Shown in pieces: positions 11,401 through 20,278 of a stretch of DNA of 64,000 nt. The first letter of the stretch is position 1, and each line of letters begins with the position of its first letter. The stretch is from Aeromonas jandaei (GTDB lineage: Bacteria > Pseudomonadota > Gammaproteobacteria > Enterobacterales > Aeromonadaceae). The notes beneath the pieces were generated by a model. That model had not been told where the DNA came from. It worked only from the letters and a program-made list of their open reading frames with translations, and searched no databases. Location: contig NZ_CP149571.1 of NCBI RefSeq assembly GCF_037890695.1, forward strand, positions 3,378,001-3,442,000, read 5' to 3'. The position numbers and the translations under genes were made by a program.

Positions 11401-11928
11401 ACCCTCTACATGGAGATGCTGGAGCAGGCGGTCGAGGCGCTGAAATCGGGCAAGGAGCCGTCGCTGGAGCAACTGATGAGCCAGCACACCGAGGTGGAGC
11501 TGCGCCTGCCAGCGCTCTTGCCGGACGACTACATCCCGGACGTCAACATGCGCCTCTCCATGTACAAGCGAATTGCGAGCGCGGCGGACGAGCAGGAGCT
11601 GCGCGAACTCAAAGTGGAGCTGATCGACCGCTTCGGCCTCTTGCCGGAGGCAACCAAAACCCTGCTGGAGCTGGCGGCCTTCCGTCAGCGCGCTACCGCC
11701 CTTGGCATTCGCCGGGTGGAGATGAGCGAGCGCGGTGGCTATCTCGACTTCACCCAGGAGACCAAGGTCAATCCGACCTATCTGGTCAAGCTCCTCTCCG
11801 AGCAGCCGCGCATCTACAAGATGGACGGGCCGACCCGGCTGCGCTTCCAGGTGCCGACTCAGGACAGAGCCATGCGCCTCAAGCTGGTGGATGGCTTGCT
11901 GGCGGATCTTGCCAGTCACAGCCAGTAA
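8458..11928 (+). CDS. mfd: Transcription-repair coupling factor Mfd
   Basis: DNA translocase that displaces RNA polymerase stalled at lesions and recruits UvrA. It has 1156 residues, the usual length. Domains in order are the UvrB-homology region (about 1-340), the RNA-polymerase-interaction domain (starting near PVVHLDHGVGRYLGLE), the RecG-like motor with Walker A GDVGFGKTEVAMRAAF and the DEEH box IVDEEHRFG, motif VI LRGRVGRS, and the C-terminal TRCF domain. An ATG at 8464 is an alternative start. It follows the PilZ-like gene by 12 bp and ends at a strong terminator shared with convergent fbp. Confidence 0.98.
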   Translation: MPMTLPALPAKAGQKITLGQLVGSSLSLIAARLITQNKGPVLLLTADTPSALRLEQELQYLLADKGCPVLLFPDWETLPYDTFSPHQDIISQRLETLYKLPQMSSGVLIVPVSTLMLRCAPRAYLDKYSLMVKSGQRLNLQQLRGRLAEAGYVAVDQVLEHGEFAARGSLLDLFPMGSSSPYRIDFFDDEVDSIRPFDPETQRSSEPVKSVSLLPAREFPTDEGAIELFRGHYREQFEISRAEGSVYQEVSKGRWPAGIEYYLPLFFDQTACLFDYLPAETLLLTVGDIYPAAQRFWNDIEQRYEDRRWDNTRPLLPPAQLYLPVEQLFAALGNYGAVRLQEGPTAGDAGQHDMPASTLPDLQLDHSKEQPLLALNQFLQGFAGRTLFAVESEGRREVLGELLARIALQPKEFPSLDAFMASQDRHGLLVAPLERGFLWQEAGADASNQPLALITETELLGGKVRSKRAREKSKNLSSDAVIRNLGELTQGQPVVHLDHGVGRYLGLETIDAGGLPTEFLTLEYAGGDKLFVPVTSLHLISRYTGSDNPPSHKLGGEAWSKARRKAAEKVRDVAAELLDVYAHRAARAGFAFKHDREAYRQFAAGFPFEETEDQLNAINAVLGDMCQAKSMDRLVCGDVGFGKTEVAMRAAFVAVHGGKQVAVLVPTTLLAQQHYDNFRDRFANWPVRVEVLSRFRSAKEQNSVMQELAEGKVDIIIGTHKLLGSELTFKDLGLLIVDEEHRFGVRQKEKIKALRADVDILTLTATPIPRTLNMAMSGMRDLSIIATPPAKRLAIKTFVRQHEPAVVREAVLRELKRGGQVYYLHNDVESIEKCAADLAELVPEARIGIAHGQMRERELERVMSDFYHQRFNLLVCTTIIETGIDVPSANTIIMDRADHLGLAQLHQLRGRVGRSHHQAYAYLLTPHPKLMTKDAAKRLEAIASLEDLGAGFALATHDLEIRGAGELLGDDQSGQIESVGFTLYMEMLEQAVEALKSGKEPSLEQLMSQHTEVELRLPALLPDDYIPDVNMRLSMYKRIASAADEQELRELKVELIDRFGLLPEATKTLLELAAFRQRATALGIRRVEMSERGGYLDFTQETKVNPTYLVKLLSEQPRIYKMDGPTRLRFQVPTQDRAMRLKLVDGLLADLASHSQ

Positions 11929-11947
11929 CGGCTGCAAGTACCAAAAC

Positions 11948-11978
11948 AAAACGGGAGCCGCAAGGGCTCCCGTTTTTT
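11948..11978. terminator. Terminator between mfd and fbp
   Basis: AAACGGGAGCC / GGGCTCCCGTTTTTT stem-loop with a GCAA-type loop and a T6 tract on the plus strand; A-rich on the left, so it probably serves fbp as well. Confidence 0.88.
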
Positions 11979-12002
11979 ATTCACTCGCGATAAATCAGAG
12001 AA

Positions 12003-13037
12003 TTACCCCTGACTGGCCGGGTCCTCGTGGGAGGAGAATTCGCGCATAAAGGCCTCTGCCCGCTCCACCATCTTGGTAGAACCGACGAAGTAGGGGGTGC
12101 GCTGGTGCAACGCGGTGGGCTGGATATCCATGATGCGGTTGAAACCGTCAGAGGCCTTGCCGCCTGCCTGCTCCACCAGAAACGCCATCGGGTTGCACTC
12201 ATAGAGCAGGCGCAGCTTGCCGTTCGGCGAGTTGGTGCCGGACGGATAGATGTAGATGCCACCCTTGAGCAGGTTGCGATGGAAATCGGAAACCAGCGAA
12301 CCGATATAGCGGGAGGTGTAGGGTCTGTGGGTCGCTTCATCCCGCTCCTGGCAATATTTGAGGTACTTCTTCACCCCGTCCGGGAACTTGATGTAGTTGC
12401 CCTCGTTGATGGAGTAGATCTTTCCCTCTTCCGGAATGCGAATGTTCTCGTGGGAGAGGCAGAAGCAGCCGATGGAGGGGTCATAGGTAAAGCCGTTTAC
12501 GCCAAAGCCGGTGGTGTAGACCAGCATGGTGGAGGAGCCGTAAACCACGTAACCGGCCGCGACCTGACGGTTGCCCGGCTGCAGGAAATCCTCGAGGGTG
12601 ACGGGGGAGCCCTGCGGACTGACCCGACGATAGATGGAGAAGATGGTTCCGACCGAGACGTTGACGTCGATATTGGAAGAGCCGTCGAGGGGGTCTATCA
12701 GCACCACGTATTTGGAATTTTTGGAAAGCGGCGAGTCAAAGGCGACGAAGTCCTCCTCCTCCTCGGAGGCCATGCCGCACACCTCACCGCGCGCCTCCAG
12801 CGCAGCCTTGAAGCGCTCGTTGGCGTAGACGTCCAGCTTCTGCTGCACCTCACCCTGCACGTTTTCAGCCCCCATGGAGCCGATGATATCGGCCAGCCCG
12901 GCCTTGTTGATCTCCCGGTTCACCACCTTGGCGGCAAGGCGGATTGAGCTCAGCAGCGAGGTCAGTTCGCCGGTCGCGGTAGGGTAATCAGCCTGCTTTT
13001 TGACGATGAACTCGCCCATGGTGATCATGTTTCGCAT
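12003..13037 (-). CDS. fbp: Fructose-1,6-bisphosphatase class I
   Basis: Gluconeogenic enzyme that hydrolyses fructose-1,6-bisphosphate to fructose-6-phosphate. It has 344 residues. Visible class I motifs are the metal-binding [24 protein letters not shown] block, the EEE region ([12 protein letters not shown]), and substrate-binding [15 protein letters not shown] and KGGIYIYPS. The start at 13037 is chosen for AAAGGACC about 8 bases upstream; the frame stays open upstream without similarity to the family. It is convergent with mfd. The 380-bp region to the next gene holds its promoter and no other gene. Confidence 0.97.
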   Translation of the reverse strand: MRNMITMGEFIVKKQADYPTATGELTSLLSSIRLAAKVVNREINKAGLADIIGSMGAENVQGEVQQKLDVYANERFKAALEARGEVCGMASEEEEDFVAFDSPLSKNSKYVVLIDPLDGSSNIDVNVSVGTIFSIYRRVSPQGSPVTLEDFLQPGNRQVAAGYVVYGSSTMLVYTTGFGVNGFTYDPSIGCFCLSHENIRIPEEGKIYSINEGNYIKFPDGVKKYLKYCQERDEATHRPYTSRYIGSLVSDFHRNLLKGGIYIYPSGTNSPNGKLRLLYECNPMAFLVEQAGGKASDGFNRIMDIQPTALHQRTPYFVGSTKMVERAEAFMREFSSHEDPASQG

Positions 13038-13418
13038 TTTTGGTCCTTTAAGAGCGTTTCCGTTGGCGTTGAAAACGTTTGCAAGCATCGACAAAAAAAG
13101 AGCCGATCCTCGGCCGTGTTGTTTTGTAACTTAATGTAACGTCTGTTTTTTGTTTTTGCAGCGAATTAAGCGGGCTAATAAAACGGCAATTTGAACCCGA
13201 TTTGTACTCGTCCCAGTCATAAAAAGGGGGCCATACGGTAACTTTCAGCCTCTTATTTTGCGCCAAAAAACGGCGCCAAACAGCGACCTTGCTGACATTT
13301 CCCCCTCTTTGGCCTGTCGTTTCGCCCACCAGATACGGGTGGCCTCTCCCCTATTGAGTTCCAAACGCCAATCACGCACACTCGTTTTCCGTTGGAAGCA
13401 AAAACATAAGGATTATCA

Positions 13419-15035
13419 ATGAACAAGACTATCATTGCCGGCACGGTAGCCGGATTGCTCTCCCTGCCCGTCTGGGCTGCCGAAGTGCCGGCAGGCACCA
13501 AGCTACTGCCCCCGGAGCAACAGATCTTTGTCACCAATATCAGCACCGAGCCCACCACCATAGACCCGCAACTGGTGGAAGAGACCGCCGGTAGTGCCAT
13601 CGTCAACGATCTGTTCGAAGGTCTCTATGTGCTGGATGCCAGCGGCAAGACCCAGCCTGCTGGCGCGCTCAGCTATGAGCTCGACAGCACCGGCACCGTC
13701 TACACCTTCAAGCTGAGGCCGGAGGCCAAGTGGTCAAACGGCGAGCCAGTCACTGCCGCCGACTATGTCTACGGCTGGCAGCGGGCGGCCAATCCCAAGA
13801 CCGCTTCCAACTACGCCTGGTTTATCGAATTGATGGGTATCGCCAATGCCAGTGAGGTGATTCAGGGCAAGAAGAGCCCCGATGCACTGGGGGTCAAGGC
13901 GCTGGATGAACATACCCTGCAGGTGACCCTGAAAAAACCGGTTCCCTTCTTCCTGAAGACGCTGGCGCACTACACCACCTTCCCGGCCCCCAAAGCCACC
14001 ATCGAGAAATATGGCAAGGAGTGGGTCAAGCCCGGCAATATCGTCTCCAACGGCGCCTTTGTGCTCAAGGAGTGGACCCCCAATGAGCGGCTGACCGCCG
14101 AGCGCAACCCGCACTACTGGGACAACCGGCACACAGTGCTGAACAAGGTGATCTATCTGGAGGTGGTGTCGGAGACCTCCGCCTACAACCGCTACCGCAC
14201 TGGCGAGTTGCACTACACCACCTATCCACTGGAGCAGTACAAACAGCTCAAGAGCCAGAGTCCGGAGGAGCTGGTCAGCGTCCCCACGCTGGCCAGCTAT
14301 TACTATGTCTTCAATACCCAGCGCAAACCGTTCGACAACCCGAAAGTGCGCAAGGCGCTGTCGCTCGCCATCGATCGGGAGACCATCACCGACAAGATCC
14401 TGGGTCAGGGACAAATTGCCGCATATAGCTTCACGCCCCCCATTGTGGACGGTTTTGAATTGAAAAAACCGGCTAGCCAGCTGCAGAGCAAAGAGGAGCG
14501 GATCAAGCAGGCCAAAGCTCTGCTGACCGAAGCAGGTTATGGCCCGGACAAGCCACTCACCGTGGACATTCTCTACAACACCAACGAGAGCCACAGGAAG
14601 ATCGCGCTGGCCATATCATCCATGTGGAAACACAACCTTGGGGTCACCGCCACCCTCAACAACATGGAGTGGAAGACCATGGTCTCGGCACTCAACGAGG
14701 GGGATTTCGGAGTGAGTCGCTATGGCTGGAACGGGGATTATAACGACGCCTCCACCTTCCTCGACATCATGACCTCCAGCAGCAGTGCCAACAGCGGCAA
14801 GTGGTTCAACAAGGAGTACGACGCCCTGCTGGCCAAGGCCCACGACTCGCTGGATCCCGCTGAACGCAACACCCTGTATCAACAAGCAGAGGCACTCATT
14901 GATGCGGATGCCCCCATCGCACCTATCTATTTCTCGGTCAAATCCAGATTGCTCAAGCCTTTCGTGAAAGGCTATCCCCACCTTAACCCTCAGGATGTGG
15001 TCTACAGCAAGGAGCTCTATCTGGTTGCCCAGTAA
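13419..15035 (+). CDS. Periplasmic oligopeptide-binding protein, OppA/MppA family
   Basis: Solute-binding protein of the peptide ABC transporter class (SBP family 5). It has 538 residues with a signal peptide ending near PVWAAEV. The family signature appears as FEGLYVLDASGKTQPAGALSYE and LRPEAKWSNGEPVTAADYVYGWQRA, then the ribose-like hinge region and FNTQRKPFDNPKVRKALSLAIDRE. AAGGATT precedes the ATG. No permease or ATPase genes lie alongside, so it stands alone, as MppA and some OppA paralogues do; it presumably uses a transporter encoded elsewhere. Specificity (general peptides or murein tripeptide) cannot be read from sequence. Confidence 0.9.
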   Translation: MNKTIIAGTVAGLLSLPVWAAEVPAGTKLLPPEQQIFVTNISTEPTTIDPQLVEETAGSAIVNDLFEGLYVLDASGKTQPAGALSYELDSTGTVYTFKLRPEAKWSNGEPVTAADYVYGWQRAANPKTASNYAWFIELMGIANASEVIQGKKSPDALGVKALDEHTLQVTLKKPVPFFLKTLAHYTTFPAPKATIEKYGKEWVKPGNIVSNGAFVLKEWTPNERLTAERNPHYWDNRHTVLNKVIYLEVVSETSAYNRYRTGELHYTTYPLEQYKQLKSQSPEELVSVPTLASYYYVFNTQRKPFDNPKVRKALSLAIDRETITDKILGQGQIAAYSFTPPIVDGFELKKPASQLQSKEERIKQAKALLTEAGYGPDKPLTVDILYNTNESHRKIALAISSMWKHNLGVTATLNNMEWKTMVSALNEGDFGVSRYGWNGDYNDASTFLDIMTSSSSANSGKWFNKEYDALLAKAHDSLDPAERNTLYQQAEALIDADAPIAPIYFSVKSRLLKPFVKGYPHLNPQDVVYSKELYLVAQ

Positions 15036-15058
15036 CCAGCTCGGCAAGATGTGACCAT

Positions 15059-15095
15059 AAAAAGCGCCTGCATTACTGCAGGCGCTTTCATTTTC
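15059..15095 (+). terminator. Terminator after the peptide-binding protein gene
   Basis: AAAGCGCCTGCA / TGCAGGCGCTTT (15061-15072 with 15077-15088), a perfect 12-bp stem with a TTAC loop, followed by CATTTT. It lies between convergent genes. Confidence 0.87.
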
Positions 15096-15114
15096 GCTCT
15101 TGCGATAAACACCA

Positions 15115-16035
15115 TCACTCATCCTGACAGACGGCCATCTCCTGCCTAGCACGACGTCTCAATACCACCGGCTGCACCAGCAGCTGGGCCAGCAGCACCC
15201 CGAGCAGGGTCAGGCCACCGCCGATAAGGTGGTAGGCGGTCAACCGCTCCCCGAGCAGTGAGATGGCAAGCCCTGCCGTCATCACCGGCAACAGGTTCAT
15301 AAAGATGGCAGTGCGGTTGGCACCGATCAGGGTGATCCCCTGCATCCAGAGCCAGGGGCAGAGCGCCGACGCGGGGATCCCCGCATAGAAGATGAGCCAG
15401 AGCGCGCGAGCCTCAGGCAGTTGACCATCCACCAGCAGATAGAAGGGGGTCAGCAGCACCACGCTGCAGAGCACCTGACTGTAGAGCAGCGACCAGTTGT
15501 CGAGCCCCAGATCCCACTTCTTGAGCAGCACGCTGTAGAGCGCATAGGTGCCGGCCGAGAGCAGCATGTAGACCGAGCCAATCTGGATGCCGTGGGTAAA
15601 GAGCCGGGTCGGATCCCCCTGCCCCAGCAAAATGGCCAGCCCCATGATGGAGAGCAGAGCCCCCAGGATGGCACCCCATGTGGGACGTTCGCGCAGCAAC
15701 CAGATGCTGAACAACACGGTGAGCAGCGGCGTCAGCCCCATCATCAGCCCCATCTCGGTGGCGCCCATGGTTTGCGCCGCGTAGTAGCCGAAAGTCTGGT
15801 TTAGCACCATGCCAAGCAGCGCCAGTGCAGCGATCTGCCAGATACCGGCACGCAGGCGGGCACGCTCGCGCCATACCCGGCGAGCCAGAAAAGGGGTCAG
15901 AACCAGCGCAGCCACCACCCAGCGGGACCAGGCGAACGCGGCGGGCGACAAAACGCCCACCGCCAGTTTGCTGACGACACCATTGCCAGCCCAGATGGCA
16001 ATGCAGGAGAGAGGGAATAGAAAGGCAAGGGGCAT
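15115..16035 (-). CDS. EamA/DMT-family transporter
   Basis: Predicted inner-membrane metabolite exporter of the drug/metabolite transporter superfamily. It has 306 residues with about ten hydrophobic segments arranged as two EamA repeats; the second repeat ends in LLGERLTAYHLIGGGLTLLGVLL, a typical EamA ending. The start at 16035 is chosen because GGAG lies six bases upstream, and longer options at 16050 and 16122 have no ribosome site. A short basic C-terminal tail follows. The substrate is unknown. It is flanked by terminators on both sides, so it is monocistronic. Confidence 0.85.
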   Translation of the reverse strand: MPLAFLFPLSCIAIWAGNGVVSKLAVGVLSPAAFAWSRWVVAALVLTPFLARRVWRERARLRAGIWQIAALALLGMVLNQTFGYYAAQTMGATEMGLMMGLTPLLTVLFSIWLLRERPTWGAILGALLSIMGLAILLGQGDPTRLFTHGIQIGSVYMLLSAGTYALYSVLLKKWDLGLDNWSLLYSQVLCSVVLLTPFYLLVDGQLPEARALWLIFYAGIPASALCPWLWMQGITLIGANRTAIFMNLLPVMTAGLAISLLGERLTAYHLIGGGLTLLGVLLAQLLVQPVVLRRRARQEMAVCQDE

Positions 16036-16140
16036 CAACGGCTCCGGCATCCCGAACGAGAATTGAGCGAGGCAGTATAGGGGGCAACGGGTGAGAAACA
16101 AAGCCGCCATCAAGGCAGGCACAAGAGAGAAAAGCGGATC

Positions 16141-16176
16141 GACAAAAACAAATATGCCCGCATAACGCGGGCATAT
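16141..16176 (-). terminator. Terminator after ytfK
   Basis: On the minus strand ATATGCCCGC / GCGGGCATAT forms a perfect 10-bp stem followed by TTTGTTTTTG, 28 bases past the ytfK stop. Confidence 0.78.
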
Positions 16177-16203
16177 CCGTGCAGAAACACGCTCAGAAGA
16201 TTA

Positions 16204-16410
16204 TCACGCCGCATCCATGTGCAGTCTGGAGATCAGCTCATTGACCTCGGTGACTGTCTGACGGTGGGGAATGTCCGCCTGGCTCGGCATGAGTAACAAA
16301 CCGGACTGAAAATCAAACCGCCCCCGACCATGGATATAGATCCGACCTTTAAAGAAGGTTTTGACGTGTTTTGCCACCATCAGTGGCAGGTACTTCTTGA
16401 ACACTCTCAT
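16204..16410 (-). CDS. ytfK: YtfK-type small protein (DUF1107)
   Basis: A 68-residue basic protein, the same length as E. coli YtfK. In E. coli YtfK stimulates SpoT-dependent (p)ppGpp accumulation under nutrient limitation (established there, not tested here). Shared features include the N-terminus MRVFKKYLPLMVAKHVK, the GRIYIHGRGRFDF core and the closing TEVNELISRL. The start is the ATG at 16410, with AGAGG nine bases upstream. An AT-rich 133-bp gap upstream (16411-16543) separates it from sixA and probably holds its promoter. Confidence 0.82.
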   Translation of the reverse strand: MRVFKKYLPLMVAKHVKTFFKGRIYIHGRGRFDFQSGLLLMPSQADIPHRQTVTEVNELISRLHMDAA

Positions 16411-16543
16411 CGTTTGCAACCTCTTGCAGTTGTATCCGTATGACAGCAGCTTCTGCGAATTAATTCCGTAAAATAATCATAAAAATCCGGAAAACTCGCC
16501 CATCTCTTCCCAAAAAATTCAATCTATAACTTTTTATTAACTT

Positions 16544-17011
16544 TTAGCCTATTGTATGCGGCCCTTCGAGCCAGAGCAAGGATCCTTTGCCATTGTGCCA
16601 CTCGATGCAGGCTATGCCCGAGGTGGCGAACATGGGGGCTCCAGCGGCCGGGCAGAGGCTCTGCACCAGATATCCCACCAGCGGCAGATGGCTCACCAGC
16701 ATGATCTGCTGATGCCGTTCTGCCAGCGCGGTCAGGTAGCTGGAGACAAAGGCGGGATCACCATAAGGGGTGATGTCACCGCTCTCCTCCACCACGACGG
16801 CGTCTGGTAATTCCTTGCATATGGTCTGCCAGGTTTGGCGGGCGCGCAGATAGTTGCTGTGGATCACCCGATCGATACGACCGGTCAGCTGAGGCGCCAA
16901 CCAGCGGGCCATCAGAAGGGACTCTTCAATGCCCTGCTCGGTCAATGGACGCTGTTCATCAGTTTTCGCATTCATGCCAGCCTGGCCATGACGCATGATA
17001 TAGATCTTCAT
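16544..17011 (-). CDS. sixA: Phosphohistidine phosphatase SixA
   Basis: Histidine-phosphatase superfamily (branch 1) enzyme. In E. coli SixA removes phosphate from histidine in the ArcB HPt domain or in the nitrogen PTS protein NPr. It has 155 residues. The catalytic RHG triad is at the N-terminus (IYIMRHGQAG) and the second histidine lies in LVSHLPLVGYLV. The start at 17011 is preceded by GAGG at the right distance. It is divergent from the insulinase-type protease gene, with a 162-bp gap. Confidence 0.92.
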   Translation of the reverse strand: MKIYIMRHGQAGMNAKTDEQRPLTEQGIEESLLMARWLAPQLTGRIDRVIHSNYLRARQTWQTICKELPDAVVVEESGDITPYGDPAFVSSYLTALAERHQQIMLVSHLPLVGYLVQSLCPAAGAPMFATSGIACIEWHNGKGSLLWLEGPHTIG

Positions 17012-17173
17012 TACAACCTCGCCCAACGGGCCTGTTTTGATAGCCGGGGGATCTTACCCCGCCACGGGTGTTGAAACAATTGCGCTACCTCTCAGAAAAG
17101 GGTTTGCCTCACCGGGTAGCGGGGTCGATAATCATGTTTAAATTCAAATAAATCCAACGTGAGTCGCCCACCA

Positions 17174-19960
17174 ATGAGCCCATATGCCAGTCCCAATGAC
17201 CATCGGCAATACCACTATCTGGAGCTGGCAAACCGGCTCAGGGTCTTGTTGATTTGCGATCCCGATACCGATAAATCCGCCGCATCTCTGGCGGTCAATA
17301 CCGGCCATTTTGACGATCCGGCCGACCGGCAGGGGATGGCTCACTTTCTCGAACACATGCTCTTTCTCGGTACCGCTACCTACCCCAAGCCAGGTGAGTA
17401 CCAGCAATTTATGAGCCGTCATGGCGGCAGCAACAACGCCTGGACCGGCACCGAGTTCACCAACTTCTTCTTCGAGATCGACAACGGCTTCTTCGAGGCG
17501 GGTCTCGACCGGTTCGCCCAGTTCTTCATCTGCCCCACGTTCGATCCGGAGTGGGTCGACAAGGAGCGCAACGCGGTCGACTCCGAATATCGCCTCAAAC
17601 TGCAGGATGATGTGCGCCGCAGCTATCAGGTACACAAGGAGACGGTCAATCCCGCTCACCCCTTTGCCAAGTTTTCGGTGGGCAACCTCGATACCCTGGC
17701 CGATCTGCCGGGACGGGATCTGCGCTCCGATCTCATCAACTTCTACGAGAGCCACTACAGCGCGGATCGCATGGCGCTGGTGATGATGTCGCCCGCCGAC
17801 ATCGACACCCAGCTGCAGTGGTGCTGTCGCTATTTCGCTCCCATTTTGAATCGCAATTTGGGAACGCCGACTCTCGATATGCCACTCTACCGGCTCGACG
17901 ATCTTGGCATCCGCATCCAGATCAAGCCGGTGAAAGAGACCCGCAAACTGGCGCTCACCTTCCCGCTGCCCAATGTGGACGCTTTTTATGACAAAAAGCC
18001 CCTCACCTTCCTGAGCCACCTTATCGGCTACGAAGGAGATGGCAGCCTGCTCTCATTGCTTAAAGCGAAAGGCTGGGTCAACCAGCTCTCGGCAGGCGGC
18101 GGCATCAGCGGCGCCAACTTCAAGGATTTTGGCGTCAACTTCGGCCTCACCCCGCTCGGCCTTGAACATGTGGACGAGATCGTGGCCTTCCTGTTTGGCT
18201 ACCTCAAGCTTATCGACCGAGCAGGGCTGCAGGCCTGGCGCTACGACGAGAAGCGCACCGTGCTCGAATCGGCATTCCGTTTTCAGGAGCGCGGCCGCCC
18301 GCTCGATACCGTCTCGGGGCTGGTGCTTAACCTCTTTAGCTACCAGCCGGAGGATCTGCTGCACGGTGACTACATGATGCGGGAGTATGACGAGGCGCTG
18401 ATCCGTCGCTTCCTCGCCAAACTCACCCCGCACAACCTGCGCATGACCATCACGGCGCCGGAGGTGACTACCGACCGGCTGGCCCGCTGGTATCAGACCC
18501 CCTACAACGTGGCGACCATCACCGAGGCGGAGAAGATCCGCTGGCAGCAGAGCGAGCCGGACAGTGCACTGGCGCTGCCCAAGCCCAACCCCTTTATCAG
18601 CAGCCGACTCGATCCGCGCACGCCGGAGATCGCCGCCGAGATGCCGGCCTGCCTTATCGATCGCCCCGGCTTTCGCCTCTGGCACCTTCACGAGCACCTC
18701 TTTAGCGTGCCCAAGGGCAACCTCTACATCTCCATCGACAGCGAACACGCGGTCAAAAGCCCGCGCCACATCGCCATGGCGCGCCTTGCGGTGGAGCTTT
18801 TGGCCGACCACCTCAATGCCCTCACCTATCCGGCGGAGCTGGCGGGGCTGGGCTACCAGATCTATGCCCATCAGGGGGGCTTTACCATCAACCTGAGCGG
18901 CTTTGCCGACAAGCAGCCGCTGCTGCTCGACATGATCCTCGGCAACCGCACCCTGGGTTATCCCGACCCGGGCCGCTTTAGCGAGATCAAGGAGGCGCTC
19001 ATTCGCAACTGGGACAACCAGTCCAAGGCGCGTCCCATCTCCCAGCTGTTCAACCAGCTCACCAGTTTGCTGCAACCCAATAACCCGCCGTTCGAGCAGT
19101 TGCTGCGCCACCTGCGCACCGTCGAGCTCTCCGAGATGCCTGACTTCGTGGCAAGCCTCTTTGCCGAGGTGCATATCGAGACGCTGGTGCACGGCGACTG
19201 GACCGCGGCCGAGGCGCTGGAGCTGGCGGCGCTGATGGAGCGCCACCTGAGCGATATCAATGGCACCAGCAGCAAACCGAGTGGCGAGACCCGCCGCCCG
19301 CTTATCTCGATTCAGGACAGGGGCACCCTGATCCGCGAGCAGGGCTGCGAGCACGAAGATTCGGCCCTGCTGGTCTACTACCAGTCCCGCACAACCCGGG
19401 CACGGGATCTCGCCTGCTTTACCCTGGCCAACCACATCATGTCCTCCACCTTCTTCCACGAGCTGCGCACCCGCCAGCAGCTCGGTTATGTGGTGGGGGC
19501 AGGCAACCTGCCGCTCAATCGCCACCCGGGTCTCATCTTCTATATCCAGTCGCCGGTGGCGGGGCCCCAGCATCTGCTCGACGCGGTGGAGGAGTTTATC
19601 GACCTCTTCCCGCTGGCCATGCTCGAATTTACCGAGCAGCAGTGGCAGGAGAGCAAGGCCGGGCTGCAGGCCCAGCTCAGCGAGCGCGACGCCAATCTGC
19701 GCAGCCGCGGCCAGCGGCTGTGGGTCAGCATCGGCAACAAGGACTTGGGGTTCGATCAACGGGAACGGGTCTGCGAGGAGGTCGGCAAGCTGACGCGCGC
19801 CGATCTGGTGCGCTTTATCACCCAGCTGCGTTCACGCACCTCCGATCGGCTGATCCTCTGCAGCTACGGGCAGGGCCACGAGCACGAGGAGCGGATCACC
19901 GGCCAGTTTATCGACGACCCGCGAGCATTCCGGCTCAATGCCGCCACCTTCGAGGCCTGA
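17174..19960 (+). CDS. Insulinase/pitrilysin-family zinc metalloprotease
   Basis: M16A peptidase of about 928 residues, relative of protease III (PtrA). The inverted zinc motif HxxEH is present as GMAHFLEHMLFLG, with the downstream Glu in NAVDSEYRL. The substrate-binding stretch GGSNNAWTGTEFTNFFFEI and the C-terminal M16 tail (FFHELRTRQQLGYVVGA) are intact. No signal peptide is evident, unlike periplasmic E. coli protease III, so it is probably cytosolic. The start is either ATG 17174 or GTG 17159; neither has a strong ribosome site. It probably degrades short peptides. Confidence 0.92.
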   Translation: MSPYASPNDHRQYHYLELANRLRVLLICDPDTDKSAASLAVNTGHFDDPADRQGMAHFLEHMLFLGTATYPKPGEYQQFMSRHGGSNNAWTGTEFTNFFFEIDNGFFEAGLDRFAQFFICPTFDPEWVDKERNAVDSEYRLKLQDDVRRSYQVHKETVNPAHPFAKFSVGNLDTLADLPGRDLRSDLINFYESHYSADRMALVMMSPADIDTQLQWCCRYFAPILNRNLGTPTLDMPLYRLDDLGIRIQIKPVKETRKLALTFPLPNVDAFYDKKPLTFLSHLIGYEGDGSLLSLLKAKGWVNQLSAGGGISGANFKDFGVNFGLTPLGLEHVDEIVAFLFGYLKLIDRAGLQAWRYDEKRTVLESAFRFQERGRPLDTVSGLVLNLFSYQPEDLLHGDYMMREYDEALIRRFLAKLTPHNLRMTITAPEVTTDRLARWYQTPYNVATITEAEKIRWQQSEPDSALALPKPNPFISSRLDPRTPEIAAEMPACLIDRPGFRLWHLHEHLFSVPKGNLYISIDSEHAVKSPRHIAMARLAVELLADHLNALTYPAELAGLGYQIYAHQGGFTINLSGFADKQPLLLDMILGNRTLGYPDPGRFSEIKEALIRNWDNQSKARPISQLFNQLTSLLQPNNPPFEQLLRHLRTVELSEMPDFVASLFAEVHIETLVHGDWTAAEALELAALMERHLSDINGTSSKPSGETRRPLISIQDRGTLIREQGCEHEDSALLVYYQSRTTRARDLACFTLANHIMSSTFFHELRTRQQLGYVVGAGNLPLNRHPGLIFYIQSPVAGPQHLLDAVEEFIDLFPLAMLEFTEQQWQESKAGLQAQLSERDANLRSRGQRLWVSIGNKDLGFDQRERVCEEVGKLTRADLVRFITQLRSRTSDRLILCSYGQGHEHEERITGQFIDDPRAFRLNAATFEA

Positions 19961-20007
19961 TCAGGCCTCGCATCTTCCCGTTTTTCCTTCCACGGCAAAT
20001 CGCAGCC

Positions 20008-20167
20008 AATAAAAAGCCGACCCACGAGGGTCGGCTGGAAAAACCATAACAATTGCGACAAAGCCGCCAAAAGTGAACATGAGCGTGAAAATCAGACACT
20101 GAGTTGATGACAGGCAAGCAGGAAACCCCTTGAACTCGCCGTACAATGCCAACAGTGATTGAGAAAC
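20008..20167 (-). ncRNA. Candidate anaerobically induced small RNA (FNR-driven)
   Basis: A predicted transcript of about 160 nt in the gap between the M16 protease gene and tpm. It starts at an FNR-type promoter (transcription start about 20167). It ends at a perfect 9-bp GC-rich stem (20015-20023 with 20028-20036, AGCCGACCC/GGGTCGGCT) followed by TTTTTATT. All three reading frames run open through the terminator stem, so no protein fits inside the transcript. FNR promoter, small size and a GCCGAC...GTCGGC terminator recall E. coli FnrS, but I see no clear similarity in the body. It could instead be a tpm 3' element. Confidence 0.5.
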
Positions 20168-20173
20168 AGCCAC

Positions 20174-20215
20174 ATCTTAGGCACTCCCCCCGAAAACCAC
20201 GTTGATCTACGTCAA
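20174..20215 (-). promoter_or_regulatory. Class II FNR-dependent promoter
   Basis: The minus strand reads TTGAC-GTAG-ATCAA (20202-20215), nine of ten matches to the FNR consensus TTGAT-N4-ATCAA. Exactly 22 bases later comes a -10 element TAAGAT (20174-20179, 4/6). That places the FNR dyad at -41.5 from a start at 20167, the canonical class II spacing. There is no good -35 element, as expected for an activator-dependent promoter. No protein gene lies downstream on this strand before the terminator. Confidence 0.68.
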
Positions 20216-20278
20216 AGGAGGTAGCGAAGAGTCCACCTGACGACTCATTTGCCCTGCCGGATCACTCTTTGCCGCCTC

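Noticed and set aside
9883..11949. A 688-codon open frame antisense to mfd, and similar long antisense frames over the M16 protease gene, guaA, guaB, mngA, lolE and tig
   Set aside because: They are mirror frames of GC-rich, well-conserved genes; their translations are low-complexity His/Gln/Gly-rich and show no family motifs or ribosome sites.
19961..20173. A 70-codon frame with a hydrophobic segment in the M16 protease/tpm gap
   Set aside because: It runs through the intrinsic terminator stem and its start lies upstream of the predicted transcription start, so a non-coding RNA explains the region better.
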